64,000 nucleotides of DNA from Chitinophaga fulva (GTDB taxonomy: Bacteria; Bacteroidota; Bacteroidia; Chitinophagales; Chitinophagaceae): assembly GCF_012927205.1 (NCBI RefSeq), contig NZ_JABBGC010000001.1:1240001-1304000 (forward strand), in the 5' to 3' direction. Positions 35,567-44,786 of this stretch are shown piece after piece (the stretch's first letter is position 1; every line of letters begins with the position of its first letter). The notes below the pieces were generated by a model, which saw only the letters and a list, made by a program, of their open reading frames with translations, was not told where the DNA came from and made no database searches. The position numbers and the translations under genes are program-made.

Positions 35567-35905
35567 GACATAGGAATGCTGTATCCGGCTAAAGGATATA
35601 GCCGGCTTAACTAAAAATTGAGAAGTGATAAGTGCATCTAAACTGTACGTTTAGAAGAGAGGTCTAAAAGAGCACATTCCAATAAGCCACCAGCATGAAT
35701 ACACAAATGGGCCTCGCTCCCTGAGTTGGAAGGAAGTTAGGTATCGATGCCAGCTTACGGGTGCTTGTATTTGATATCATAAAAAAGCAATTCTCTCTGG
35801 TACTTCTGTTTGTCGGTTCTTCTCCGGGAGCGCTGGTCTTGCTGATTTTCCAGACTTTTTGGTTCTTTTATGTAGGCTTGTTGATGATGCTAAGGTAAGA
35901 AAAAT
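35567..35905. other. Divergent regulatory gap between efflux operon and tetR
   Basis: No confident gene was found. A 38-codon minus-strand frame (35783-35667, starting MISNTSTRKL) is open but resembles nothing recognised. On the minus strand a near-consensus -7 element TACCTTAG (35897-35890) could serve the efflux operon, giving a long leader. Confidence 0.4.
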
Positions 35906-35936
35906 TTTGAAACAAACCGTATGGTCGGTATCTTTA
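35906..35936 (+). promoter_or_regulatory. Promoter of the tetR-type gene
   Basis: TTTG (35906-35909), a 19-nt spacer and TATCTTTA (35929-35936) match the Bacteroidota -33/-7 consensus with one mismatch. The ATG at 35941 follows within a few bases, implying a very short or absent leader. Confidence 0.65.
35916..35929. promoter_or_regulatory. Probable TetR operator in the promoter spacer
   Basis: ACCG-TATGGT-CGGT is an inverted repeat located between the -33 and -7 elements of the tetR promoter. Binding there would block the regulator's own promoter and could also affect the divergent efflux promoter. Confidence 0.5.
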
Positions 35937-35940
35937 TATT

Positions 35941-36486
35941 ATGGAAAACGCGTACAAAAGAAAAAAGGAGCCTGAATTAAATAAGCAGCTGATCCTTGAC
36001 GCTGCCACGGAGATAGGCGCCGCAGGCGACTGGCATGATGTGACCTTCCAGGCCATCGCTGACAGGACGGGCCTGAGTAAAGGAGGGATTATTCATCATT
36101 TTAAAAACAAGGACGAGCTGCTGGACGAGCTCATGAGGCGAAGCCTGGCAGGGCTGACGGAATGGATGAAGGTGTTCAATGAGGAGATTGGCAGCGGTGA
36201 TAAAGCCTATGGGTACCTGAAATTTGTTATTGACAAAGGCAATGATCAATCATACCAGCAATTGATGCGTCTTGTGATTAAGGCGCTCCTTGCCAGTCCG
36301 CAATACAGGAAGTGGTGGGAGGATTGGTACGTGGAGAATATAATGCCGCCGGATGGAACTGAGCCAAATATTCATGGTCTTATCATGTTACTGGTGGCTG
36401 ATGGCATCTGGTATTCTGAAGGTTTTGGTTTTTCTGTTGTCAATGACGAAACCAAGCAGAGGATATTGAAGTATTTGAAAAGATAG
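35941..36486 (+). CDS. TetR-family repressor, likely of the RND pump
   Basis: The 181-residue protein has a TetR helix-turn-helix (QLILDAATEIGAAGDWHDVTFQAIADRTGLSKGGIIHHFKNKDELLDELM, residues 16-65). A helical ligand-binding domain with the YRKWWEDWYVENI segment follows, as in the TetR_C_37-type group. It is divergent from the MFP-RND-OMF operon and presumably represses it. The pentapeptide-repeat gene follows 29 nt downstream, so the two are likely co-transcribed. Confidence 0.92.
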   Translation: MENAYKRKKEPELNKQLILDAATEIGAAGDWHDVTFQAIADRTGLSKGGIIHHFKNKDELLDELMRRSLAGLTEWMKVFNEEIGSGDKAYGYLKFVIDKGNDQSYQQLMRLVIKALLASPQYRKWWEDWYVENIMPPDGTEPNIHGLIMLLVADGIWYSEGFGFSVVNDETKQRILKYLKR

Positions 36487-36515
36487 AAGGTCATACTGAA
36501 AATCATCCATCATTT

Positions 36516-37100
36516 ATGAGTAAATCAAATGGATCAATCATCCATCAGCAGAAAACATTCTCCGATGTTAATTACGCAGGAAGGAGATTGGAGAACAGGG
36601 AGTTTGTGCAATGTGAATTTATAGATTGTGATTTTTCAAAGAGTGATTTGCGCGATAACAGTTTTGAAGATTGTCATTTCAAACAGTGCAACTTTTCAAT
36701 GGTAATATTGAACGGCGCTGGTTTCAGAGACGCGCGGTTCACCGGCTGTAAAATGTTGGGTGTTGATTTTACCCAATGTAACAGGTTTATGTTTTCATTC
36801 TCTTTTTATGAATGCATACTGGATTATTCCACCTTTTTAGGGACCAGGTTAAGAAAGACCCTGTTTCACGATTGTTCCTTAAAAGAAGTAGATTTTTCAG
36901 AGGCAGATTTGACGTCTGCTGATTTTAAAAATTCGGATTTGACAATGGCCCGGTTTTCCAATACTATATTGGAAAAAGCGGATTTTAGAAATGCGCAGAA
37001 TTTTGGGATAGATCCGGATTTTAATAAGATGAAGAAAGCCAGGTTTTCTGCGTTGAATCTCTCCGGGTTGCTTTATAAATACAATCTGGATATTGAATAG
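36516..37100 (+). CDS. Pentapeptide-repeat protein, Qnr/McbG-like
   Basis: The 194-residue protein is built mainly of A(D/N)LXX-type pentapeptides. There are runs such as CEFIDCDFSKSDLRDNSFED (near 31-50) and VDFSEADLTSADFKNSDLTM (near 128-147). The C-terminal motif ARFSALNLSGLLYKYNLDIE resembles the end of Qnr-type DNA-mimic proteins. Such proteins form a right-handed quadrilateral beta helix that can protect gyrase. Whether it gives quinolone tolerance cannot be told from sequence. Linkage to tetR and an efflux pump supports a drug-response role. Confidence 0.8.
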   Translation: MSKSNGSIIHQQKTFSDVNYAGRRLENREFVQCEFIDCDFSKSDLRDNSFEDCHFKQCNFSMVILNGAGFRDARFTGCKMLGVDFTQCNRFMFSFSFYECILDYSTFLGTRLRKTLFHDCSLKEVDFSEADLTSADFKNSDLTMARFSNTILEKADFRNAQNFGIDPDFNKMKKARFSALNLSGLLYKYNLDIE

Positions 37101-37126
37101 TATGAGTTTATGAGCAAATAAAAAGA

Positions 37127-37161
37127 GCTATCTCCAGGCCCTTGCAAATACTGGAGATAGC
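37127..37161. terminator. Bidirectional terminator between convergent genes
   Basis: GCTATCTCCAG (37127-37137) and CTGGAGATAGC (37151-37161) form a perfect 11-bp stem. On the minus strand it is followed by CTCTTTTTA, so it ends the SusCD locus 2 transcript; it may also stop the pentapeptide-repeat transcript. Confidence 0.75.
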
Positions 37162-37188
37162 CTCTTGGAAAAAAGTATTCACCTGCAA

Positions 37189-38088
37189 TCAATAATCATG
37201 AGGGATGTATTCGTTTTCCACTTGTCCATCTTCATATAAGCGCAGGATCGCATATCCGGGAGGTGTCTCAAAATAATATCCCTTTCCTGCGGAATCCTTA
37301 TCACCTGCACCCCACCAGAAGCCGGACATCGCTCCATTACAGCAGTAACGGATACCATTGTACACCGCATTATCTGACAGGTGGTTATGGCCGCTAAGAC
37401 AGATTTTCACTTTGTCTTTATGTTTATAAAAGAGGTTTTTGAGTTTAACATGGTCACTATGCCCCCCTCCTACCAAAGTAGGCGTAACGCCCAGAATGGG
37501 AAAGTGGGACATTACCAGGGTAGGCGTGCCCGGGGCCAGCTGTTGGAGATCGTTTTCCAGCCAGCTGAATTGTTCCGCATCCAGTGATATATGTTCGTTG
37601 TTGCCATCAAGGATGATAAAATGCCAGCCTTTTTTGGTGAAGCTGTAGTAGCGGGCCGGGATATTGAGCCGCTTTACAACATAAGGTTTCCCATACATAT
37701 TATCTTCTTTGGACGGAGCCTTCCACCACATATCATGGTTGCCAAGGCAGCTGTGCACTTCAAAAGGCCGGATGGTTTCTATGCACCGGTCCCAGATGCC
37801 CCACAGTTTGGTGACCTGTTCGCGGGGTACGTTGTCATAGGATGCATCCATGATGGAGTCGCCACCATTGAGAATAAAATCCACGCCCTGTTTTTTCACA
37901 GCAGCCAGGCATTTGATAAAACGTTCGGGTGCATTTTCTTCTGCACAGATATGCACATCTGTGATGTGCGCAACGGTAAGCGCGGGTTTGCGTTTGGCTG
38001 CGGGAGCTGCGGCGCTTTTCATGGCGGGTGTTAGTAATGAGGCTGCTGCCAGTAATCCTCCGCTTTTGATGATACTTCTTCTGTTCAT
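37189..38088 (-). CDS. Tat-exported calcineurin-like metallophosphoesterase
   Basis: From the ATG at 38088 the protein starts MNRRSIIKSGGLLAAASL, a twin-arginine-like signal. The metallophosphoesterase motifs follow in order: HITDVHI, GGDS, GNHDMWW, then SHFPILG and SGHNHLSDN. They coordinate a dinuclear metal centre for phosphoester hydrolysis. The ATG lies 1 nt after the susD stop; a start at 38103 would overlap susD. Placement at the end of a SusCD operon suggests periplasmic dephosphorylation of the imported substrate. Confidence 0.88.
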   Translation of the reverse strand: MNRRSIIKSGGLLAAASLLTPAMKSAAAPAAKRKPALTVAHITDVHICAEENAPERFIKCLAAVKKQGVDFILNGGDSIMDASYDNVPREQVTKLWGIWDRCIETIRPFEVHSCLGNHDMWWKAPSKEDNMYGKPYVVKRLNIPARYYSFTKKGWHFIILDGNNEHISLDAEQFSWLENDLQQLAPGTPTLVMSHFPILGVTPTLVGGGHSDHVKLKNLFYKHKDKVKICLSGHNHLSDNAVYNGIRYCCNGAMSGFWWGAGDKDSAGKGYYFETPPGYAILRLYEDGQVENEYIPHDY

Positions 38089-38089
38089 A

Positions 38090-39889
38090 TTATTGCCAGT
38101 CAAAAATTTGTTTAAGATTTGGATTCAGGACGGTTTGTGCAAAAGGGATCGGGCGATAGTAGAACTGAGGTTCCGGAAATGTTCTGGAGGTAACTTCTGT
38201 TACTAATGCCCCACCGGCAGTTCCGTTTTTCATATATACGGTAACGTTATCACCAAAGCTGCCTGCTTTATAATATATCAGGTTGATGCCCAGTGCATTT
38301 TTTTCCTTTTTGTCATCTGTGGGGATGTCCGTGTTTTGACTGATCAGGATGATGTCCGGGATGCCGTCGCCGGTGAGGTCGTATTTACCCAGGCCAGGAA
38401 AATACATCCCTTCCGGTTGTTTGGTGAGCAGTTTACCACCATGCCATCTCATGAGGTCATCGTAACGAAACCCTTCCAGAGCGAGTTCTACTCTTCGTTC
38501 GCGGCGTATTTCAAGAATGACGCCTTTCATGTTTCCTTTTACGTCAGTGAATTGATTGGCGAGTAAAGGATCTGGCAACGCATTGGCGGCAGCCAGGTTC
38601 ATAGCGGGCATTTGCACGCGCGTGCGCAGCAGATTTACAGACCGGTCAAGGTCTGCCTGCGTAAGCACCTCTTGTTCTGCTTTTGCTTCAGCAAAAATCA
38701 ACAGTGTTTCTGCGAAACGGTAAGCCGGAACGTCCACACTACCTGCTGCGATATTATCGGTGGTATTGGTATACCCTTTTATCTGGTGATAACCGGAGAA
38801 GTTTTTGTTCAGGCGTTGTATGTATGGCCTATTATCGCCGGCCTTAACGAAACCGGGCCAGGCGAAGGTTTCTTTAAGGCGTGGATCGCGGTTCACAAAT
38901 TCCTGTACGAATTGCATTTGTTGATAGCCGGCCTGGTCGGTAAACCGTGATCCGTCTGCCATCAGGTAACTCTGAATAAGATCGCGGGAGGGAGATTGCT
39001 CATAATCGCCGAAAACGGTGCCTGTGCCGCCACTGCTGGCTGATTTAGCAGCATCGTAAGGGTGGGCAAGTATCACTTCTTTGTTTTGAAGCAGGTCTGC
39101 ACTATTAAAAAGGGCGGTATAGTCCTGAGGGGTGTGGGTCACATCATAAACACCAAACCCACCGTTTTTCATGATATCTTCTGACACATGGATGGCGGTG
39201 TCGAGGAAACGGCCTGCGGAACCTTGCAGATTCAATTCAGGATGGTACTTACGATAGGTGCCTTCGTGCAGGGCGATACGTGCGAATGCTGCTTTTGCCG
39301 CCCATACATTGGGAGTGCCGGAGGTTACTTTGGTGCGGATATGGGCCGCAGCAAAACTGAGGTCTGCTATGATACTGTCTACCACCAGCGCGCGCGGATC
39401 GCGGGCTTTATATAAGAAGGCCGAATCGTTGGGGTCCAGTGATTTGCCGTACCAGGGCACATCGGAATAACGTTTGACCATGCCAAAATAAAACAGCGCC
39501 CGGTAATACCGCGCAAGGCCGGCATAATGATCTTTTACCTCTTGTGTTACCTGTGCTTTGTTGTAGTTGTCCAGGAAATAGTTGATGTTGCGCAGACGGT
39601 CCCAGTCCCAGCCATCGGAAATATTTCGGGAGGTAGGAGAACCGGTCATCATGTTTTTGATTTCTTTCTGCGCGGTAGTGGCCATGTTGTCGCTGCTCTG
39701 GTCATTATAGTAGATATCTGTGCCGGTTATGGACAGCAGGCCATTGATATAGAGCGACAGGTCTTCTTCAGATTTGAAAAAGAGCGGTGGAGCGATGGCG
39801 TCCTGGGGATACCGGTCGAAGAATGATTTTTTACAAGCGGATCCGGTAAATATGATACCGGCCAGTATAAAGAGAAAGATTTTTTTCAT
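38090..39889 (-). CDS. SusD/RagB-family outer-membrane lipoprotein (locus 2)
   Basis: The ATG at 39889 gives MKKIFLFILAGIIFTGSAC, a lipoprotein signal; the longer frame to 39976 overlaps susC and lacks a signal. The protein (599 residues) has the SusD pattern: FFDRYPQDAIAPPLFFKSEEDLSLYINGL near the N-terminus, RYYRALFYFGMVKRYSDVPWYG near 132-153, and a C-terminal ending FPEPQFYYRPIPFAQTVLNPNLKQ. It is longer than the locus 1 SusD, with a distinct substrate-binding C-terminal half. Confidence 0.93.
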   Translation of the reverse strand: MKKIFLFILAGIIFTGSACKKSFFDRYPQDAIAPPLFFKSEEDLSLYINGLLSITGTDIYYNDQSSDNMATTAQKEIKNMMTGSPTSRNISDGWDWDRLRNINYFLDNYNKAQVTQEVKDHYAGLARYYRALFYFGMVKRYSDVPWYGKSLDPNDSAFLYKARDPRALVVDSIIADLSFAAAHIRTKVTSGTPNVWAAKAAFARIALHEGTYRKYHPELNLQGSAGRFLDTAIHVSEDIMKNGGFGVYDVTHTPQDYTALFNSADLLQNKEVILAHPYDAAKSASSGGTGTVFGDYEQSPSRDLIQSYLMADGSRFTDQAGYQQMQFVQEFVNRDPRLKETFAWPGFVKAGDNRPYIQRLNKNFSGYHQIKGYTNTTDNIAAGSVDVPAYRFAETLLIFAEAKAEQEVLTQADLDRSVNLLRTRVQMPAMNLAAANALPDPLLANQFTDVKGNMKGVILEIRRERRVELALEGFRYDDLMRWHGGKLLTKQPEGMYFPGLGKYDLTGDGIPDIILISQNTDIPTDDKKEKNALGINLIYYKAGSFGDNVTVYMKNGTAGGALVTEVTSRTFPEPQFYYRPIPFAQTVLNPNLKQIFDWQ

Positions 39890-39921
39890 GTTACCTTTTT
39901 TAATGATTCCACCTGTCCTGA

Positions 39922-42900
39922 TTACAGGTCCAGATTGATACCTACTGCATATTTGCGCTGATAAGGATATGCCCATCCATAGCCATCTGTAATGGATTCA
40001 GGGTCCAGATATTTTTTGATGGAGGAGAACTCAAAGAGGTTCTCACCGGAAACGAATACACGTAAACGTGATACGTGGTAACGCTTGAGGATGGATGATG
40101 GCAGCGTGTATCCGATGGTCAGATTTTTGACGCGGAGATAGGCTGCATTCTGCAAATATTTGGATTGTGGGATATCCAGCCCAGATCCATAGTTGGCGTC
40201 TGCCAGCCATGCCTGCAATACCGGGAAATAAGCGTCTGTATTAGCATCGGCGAGTCCGGCCTGGATGTAGGATTGGGAATGCTGCGCACGCAGATTGGCA
40301 TCGTCGGCTGCTCCCCGGTAGAAATTCAGGTTCCAGGGATAGATGTTGGCGTATGGCTGCTGATAAGGTCCCCAGAAGAGGTAGTGGCGTGGATAAAAAT
40401 CCATTTTGGCAATGCCTTGGAGGAAGATGCTGATGTCAAATCCTTTCCAGGCAGCATCGAGGTTAACACCAAAGCGGTAACGGGGACTGCTGTTGCCAAT
40501 GATGCTGAGGTCTTTCGGATCATTGGCCGTAATGCCGCGTTCTATTTTACCATCGTTGTTGAGGTCCTTGTATTTGGGCCATCCGGGCACAATGTCAAGG
40601 GCGCCCCAGGGAATAAGATCACTCTCGTTCAGTTTGTTGATTTCATCTTTATTCCGGAATACGCCATCATTGGTAAGCCCCCAGATTTCGCCGATGGTCT
40701 GGCCTTCGCGGTAGTTTTTCAGCAGTAGCTGATCATTTTTGAAACGGGTGATTTTGGTTTTGTCGTCAGAAACAAACACTTTGACGCCAAAGCTCAGGGG
40801 GGCATTCCTGACATCAATGCTGTTGCGGTAGCCGATGGTCAGTTCCCAACCACGGGTAGAAAGATCGGCTGAGTTTTGCTGAGGTGCTGAAGTGCCCAGT
40901 ACTGCGGGTAGTTCGGCGCTTTTTTCCAGCATACCGATGGTATTACGTACATAGTAGTCGAAAGTGGCCTGTAAGCGGTTTTCCCAGAAGCCCATGTCTG
41001 CTCCGATATTGGCGGTAGTCACTTTTTCCCAGGTGTAGTTGTTGGGGTCTACATTCAGTGGTGGTGCGCTCTTGATAATGGTCTGGTTGGCATTGCCGCC
41101 AATCAGGTAGCCGGATAAAGTGGTGGGAATAGTCTGAATGTAACCGAAATCACTCACGCTCTGGTTACCCAGATTGCCATACGAAGCTCTTATCTTAAAG
41201 GTGGAAAGCTGTTTGGAGAGACTTTTCATGAAAGGCTCTTCACTGGCGATCCAGGCAGCTGATACAGACGGAAAGAATCCCCAGCGTTTGTTGGAGGGGA
41301 AGCGGGAAGAGCCGTCATAACGGCCGTTCCCTTCGATGATGTACCGGTCTTTGAAGGTGTAATTGATCCTGCCAAAATAGCTTCTGATGCCATAAGCGGT
41401 ATAGGATGTGCCCAGTTTGGCATCCCCGCTGGTCAGTCCGATGTAAGGCAAAGAAGAAGAAATGATATTTTGTTTGGTGGCATCTAACTGGTTCCACTCA
41501 TAGTTTTCCTGGTTGAAGCCCGCCAGCAGCAGGATTTTATGGTCATGTCCCAGGGTTTTGTGGTAATTGGCATAGAGGTCGTACACGTCATGTATGGTGA
41601 GTGCATTGTTTTCCGAAACATAGCCGGTACCGCCCTCCTGACGAATGTCGTTGGGGCCGAACCCGATTTTATAATTTTTGATGTCTTTATGGTATTTCCA
41701 TTGTTCCCGTTGGAAGCTGGCGTCACCGGTAATTTGCAGGTCGTTGTTCAGGAAAGAGGCTACACCTCTGATGACGTTCTGAAAACCAAAACGGGTGGTG
41801 GTATTTCTGCCTCCGTCTACCAGTTTGGCGGCGAGGCGTCCGGCATCGGTATTAGCCCAGGTGCCATCGGGGTTTACAGCTACCATGGTAGGCTGCAGGT
41901 AATACACATCCGTGATGCTATTGGAGGGGGCATCTGCCTTGGTCTGGTAGATGCTCAGGTTATTGTCTACCTGCAACCAGCTCAGTGGTTTGATATTGAT
42001 TTTATTCCGTAAACCATAACGGTCCCATTTATCTTTGGCCAGCCTGTTCAGCCCGTTCTCATCCGTGAAATCGACTGAGAGGAGGTAGTTGATCGGCATT
42101 TTTTTCGCTGTTTCAGCGGAGCCGCTTAAGGAAATGCTGTGGTATTGGGAGGAGTTGGATTTGCTGAAGAAATAGTCGTTCCAGTTATTGCTGCCCATAT
42201 AAGCCCATTTGGTGGGATCGCTGGGATCGAGGCGGGTGTCTGGCAGGGATGGATTATCGGACCGTTCTTTAGCCCATTTGTAGTATTCATCGCTGTAATT
42301 GACGTAATCCCACGGCGTGTTGTTAGTGGATGTTTCCTGTACGCGGGAAAAGATATAGGGATCTGTAATGGGTTCAGGCATCACTGTCCTGCGTGACCTG
42401 GCGAAGTAGTTGTTATAGCTAACCGTTTGTTTACCACCGGCGTTACCTGTTTTGGTGGTGATCAGCAATACGCCGAAGGCGGCACGGGCCCCATAAATAG
42501 CTGCGGAGGCGGCGTCGCGCAGCACGGAGATGGAGGCGATGTCGGATGGGTTGAGCCGCATCAGATCGTCTGTGGCGGCGGTGATACCATCAATAATGAT
42601 CAGTGGCGCATTGGTTTTGTCGTTCAGAGAGGTCATACCCCTGATATTGATTTTAGGGGTTTGCCCGGGAGCGCCGCCTTTATAGGTGATGTTGAGGCCG
42701 GGGCTTACGCCTTGAAGTCCCTGCATAACGTTGGCAATGGGTCTTTCTGCCAGCTGTTTGCCGGAGATCTGGTCCACCGCGCCTGTTACGTTGATTTTTT
42801 TCTGTGTGCCATAACCCACCACAATCACTTCTTCCATAGAGTTTTTGGAAGGTTCCATGGTAATGGTTAGATAGTCTTTCCCATTGAGGGATACCTCCTG

Positions 42901-43449
42901 CGGGTTGAATCCGATATAGGAGACGACCAGTACCGCGTTTTCAGGCACTTTGATTTCGAAGTTGCCTTTAGTACCGGTGGTGACGCCAATTGCTGTGTTC
43001 TTGAGCCGCACAGTAACGCCGGGAAGGGCTTCTCCGGCAGGAGTAACCACTTTCCCTTTTACAACCTGGTCTTTGCTGACGATACCTGCCGGAGCGATGA
43101 CGATCAGGTTGCCCGGCATGATACGGTAATGCAGGGCTGTTTTGCTTAACAGCTGCTCCATTACTTTGTCGACAGGCAGGTCGTTTGCATCTACAGATAC
43201 CTTCAGATGCAGTGGCAAATTATCATCGTTATATACAAATCGGTAGCTGCTGGTTTTTTCCAGCATCGTTAAAGCTTTTTCCAGCTGCACCTGTGTGACC
43301 TTCAAGGTGATTTTTGACTGGGAACGTACTGCGCCGCTGAGATGCAGGCAGGCTACCGTTATGAGCAATGTAAATAATTTCATAAAAATTAACAGCTTAT
43401 ACCACCCCCGCGACGGAAGGGCACAATTGTCCACTGTGTTTTTTTTCAT
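39922..43449 (-). CDS. SusC/RagA-family TonB-dependent transporter with STN domain (locus 2)
   Basis: The preferred ATG at 43449 starts MKKNTVDNCALPSRGWYK, a basic leader before the hydrophobic signal LIFMKLFTLLITVACLHLSG. An STN domain (QLEKALTMLEKTSSYRFVYNDDNL), a carboxypeptidase-D-like region (VKGKVVTPAGEALPGVTVRLKN), a plug (VIVVGYGTQKKINVTGAVDQIS; INIRGMTSLNDKTNAPLIIIDGI) and a barrel follow. The STN domain indicates signalling through the FecR encoded upstream. The frame is open to 43503. It is followed by susD, with 32 nt between susC stop and susD ATG. Confidence 0.93.
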   Translation of the reverse strand: MKKNTVDNCALPSRGWYKLLIFMKLFTLLITVACLHLSGAVRSQSKITLKVTQVQLEKALTMLEKTSSYRFVYNDDNLPLHLKVSVDANDLPVDKVMEQLLSKTALHYRIMPGNLIVIAPAGIVSKDQVVKGKVVTPAGEALPGVTVRLKNTAIGVTTGTKGNFEIKVPENAVLVVSYIGFNPQEVSLNGKDYLTITMEPSKNSMEEVIVVGYGTQKKINVTGAVDQISGKQLAERPIANVMQGLQGVSPGLNITYKGGAPGQTPKINIRGMTSLNDKTNAPLIIIDGITAATDDLMRLNPSDIASISVLRDAASAAIYGARAAFGVLLITTKTGNAGGKQTVSYNNYFARSRRTVMPEPITDPYIFSRVQETSTNNTPWDYVNYSDEYYKWAKERSDNPSLPDTRLDPSDPTKWAYMGSNNWNDYFFSKSNSSQYHSISLSGSAETAKKMPINYLLSVDFTDENGLNRLAKDKWDRYGLRNKINIKPLSWLQVDNNLSIYQTKADAPSNSITDVYYLQPTMVAVNPDGTWANTDAGRLAAKLVDGGRNTTTRFGFQNVIRGVASFLNNDLQITGDASFQREQWKYHKDIKNYKIGFGPNDIRQEGGTGYVSENNALTIHDVYDLYANYHKTLGHDHKILLLAGFNQENYEWNQLDATKQNIISSSLPYIGLTSGDAKLGTSYTAYGIRSYFGRINYTFKDRYIIEGNGRYDGSSRFPSNKRWGFFPSVSAAWIASEEPFMKSLSKQLSTFKIRASYGNLGNQSVSDFGYIQTIPTTLSGYLIGGNANQTIIKSAPPLNVDPNNYTWEKVTTANIGADMGFWENRLQATFDYYVRNTIGMLEKSAELPAVLGTSAPQQNSADLSTRGWELTIGYRNSIDVRNAPLSFGVKVFVSDDKTKITRFKNDQLLLKNYREGQTIGEIWGLTNDGVFRNKDEINKLNESDLIPWGALDIVPGWPKYKDLNNDGKIERGITANDPKDLSIIGNSSPRYRFGVNLDAAWKGFDISIFLQGIAKMDFYPRHYLFWGPYQQPYANIYPWNLNFYRGAADDANLRAQHSQSYIQAGLADANTDAYFPVLQAWLADANYGSGLDIPQSKYLQNAAYLRVKNLTIGYTLPSSILKRYHVSRLRVFVSGENLFEFSSIKKYLDPESITDGYGWAYPYQRKYAVGINLDL

Positions 43450-43524
43450 AAATTTGTTTTGTTGGTTAATTAAATTTTGTTTGGTCCGGAAAAGACAATA
43501 CAAAGCCGTTAACCGATAATTGAG

Positions 43525-43549
43525 CGGGGAATGGTACCAACATTTCCCG
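43525..43549. repeat. Stem-loop between fecR and susC of locus 2
   Basis: CGGGGAATG (43525-43533) pairs with CATTTCCCG (43541-43549) with one G-T pair. In the direction of the operon (minus) no T-run follows, though on the plus strand a T6 does. It is placed like the stem at 20909-20937 in locus 1. Confidence 0.45.
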
Positions 43550-43636
43550 TTTTTTATCCGTTATTGCCTGTGTGATGACAGTGTTCTTACAAGTGAATTA
43601 AGCCATAATGTTAGTTTTACTTTTTAAACAGATTGG

Positions 43637-44722
43637 TTATTCGATCCAGATTCTTCCCTTTTCATCTTTGGTGTAGGTAAATGAGCCGGTAGAGGCTAAT
43701 GCCTCCAATACTTCGTCCAGGTTGTTTGTTTCAAATACACCGGTGAAATAAAGTTGTTTTTTCTGTTGGTCCCGGAAGCTTATTTCCACACCATACCATT
43801 GTTCCAGTAAGGCTGATACTTTGTCAAGTTCAAGGTGTTTGAAAGCCAGCTTGTTCTTTACCCATGCGGTTTCGGAAGTAATACTGTCACGTATTTGTGT
43901 CAGTCGTTGTTTATATAGATGAATGGCTGGTCTTTGTTCTTCTGTAACTGCCGCTTCATTGTCTCTGGCAGTGAACAGATTAGAGGGAATGGTCAGTTTC
44001 TCATTCGGGCGGAGCATGACTTTTTGCTGGCCATTTTTGTCCAGCTGCACTTCAATAGCGCCATCTACCAGGGAAGTGACGGCACTGTCTTCCTGCGGGT
44101 ATGCCCGTACGTTGAAGGAGGTACCGAGCACCAGGATAGTAAAGGCTTTGGTCTGTACACGGAAAGGCCTGTTAGCATCGGTGGCAATTTCAAAAAAAGC
44201 TTCTCCTTCCAGTTCCACCACCCTTGGCCCCCGGGCTGCGAATGACCTGGGGTAGTTCAGTTTGCTGCCGGAATTAAGCCATACACGGGAGCCGTCGGGC
44301 AATAATAGCTGGGAACGTATGCCCTTTGCCGTTGCCAGTGATTTCTGAGGCTGCGGTGCGGTAGTACGCCCGGGGATAAATTTCCATCCTACGGCAATTA
44401 ATAAGGCGATACCCGCGGCGATACCTGCTGCCCTCCACCATCGACGTTTGGCGAGCTGTACAACAGGCGTTTCCCCCTCCGTTGTAACACGGGGAGTTGC
44501 ATCGCTTGCGTGCAGACGTTGCAGGTGTCTGGCCTGCATGTCAGAAAGCTGCTCAGTGGATGCCGGGCGACCGGTTTCCTGCCATGGTTTCATAAAGATC
44601 TCACGGATATAGGAGGCATGCGGATACTGTTGCAGCAGCTGTTGTAATTCTTCAGCTTCTGCTTCAGTGAGCTCATTGGCAATTTCCCTGGTCAGCAGGG
44701 TATATAATTTTTCCTGGTCCAT
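43637..44722 (-). CDS. FecR-family anti-sigma factor (locus 2)
   Basis: The 361-residue protein has an N-terminal cytoplasmic region (LLTREIANELTEAEAEELQQLLQQYPHASYIREIF) and one transmembrane helix near 95-112 (AAGIAAGIALLIAVGWKF). The periplasmic FecR domain reads RSQLLLPDGSRVWLNSGSKLNYPRSF and ILVLGTSFNVRAYPQED, and a DUF4974 C-terminus ends FTGVFETNNLDEVLEALASTGSFTYTKDEKGRIWIE. It lies between an ECF sigma gene (64 nt upstream) and susC, the standard arrangement for regulated SusCD loci. Confidence 0.93.
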   Translation of the reverse strand: MDQEKLYTLLTREIANELTEAEAEELQQLLQQYPHASYIREIFMKPWQETGRPASTEQLSDMQARHLQRLHASDATPRVTTEGETPVVQLAKRRWWRAAGIAAGIALLIAVGWKFIPGRTTAPQPQKSLATAKGIRSQLLLPDGSRVWLNSGSKLNYPRSFAARGPRVVELEGEAFFEIATDANRPFRVQTKAFTILVLGTSFNVRAYPQEDSAVTSLVDGAIEVQLDKNGQQKVMLRPNEKLTIPSNLFTARDNEAAVTEEQRPAIHLYKQRLTQIRDSITSETAWVKNKLAFKHLELDKVSALLEQWYGVEISFRDQQKKQLYFTGVFETNNLDEVLEALASTGSFTYTKDEKGRIWIE

Positions 44723-44786
44723 GATCTTCCGATATTAAAAGGACAATAAAGTGGGGGAAATCTCCCTATAGGGTTTTGAAAAAAAA

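Noticed and set aside
35667..35783. 38-codon minus-strand frame upstream of the efflux operon
   Set aside because: It is too short, has no family resemblance and no start signal; kept only as a remark in the gap entry.
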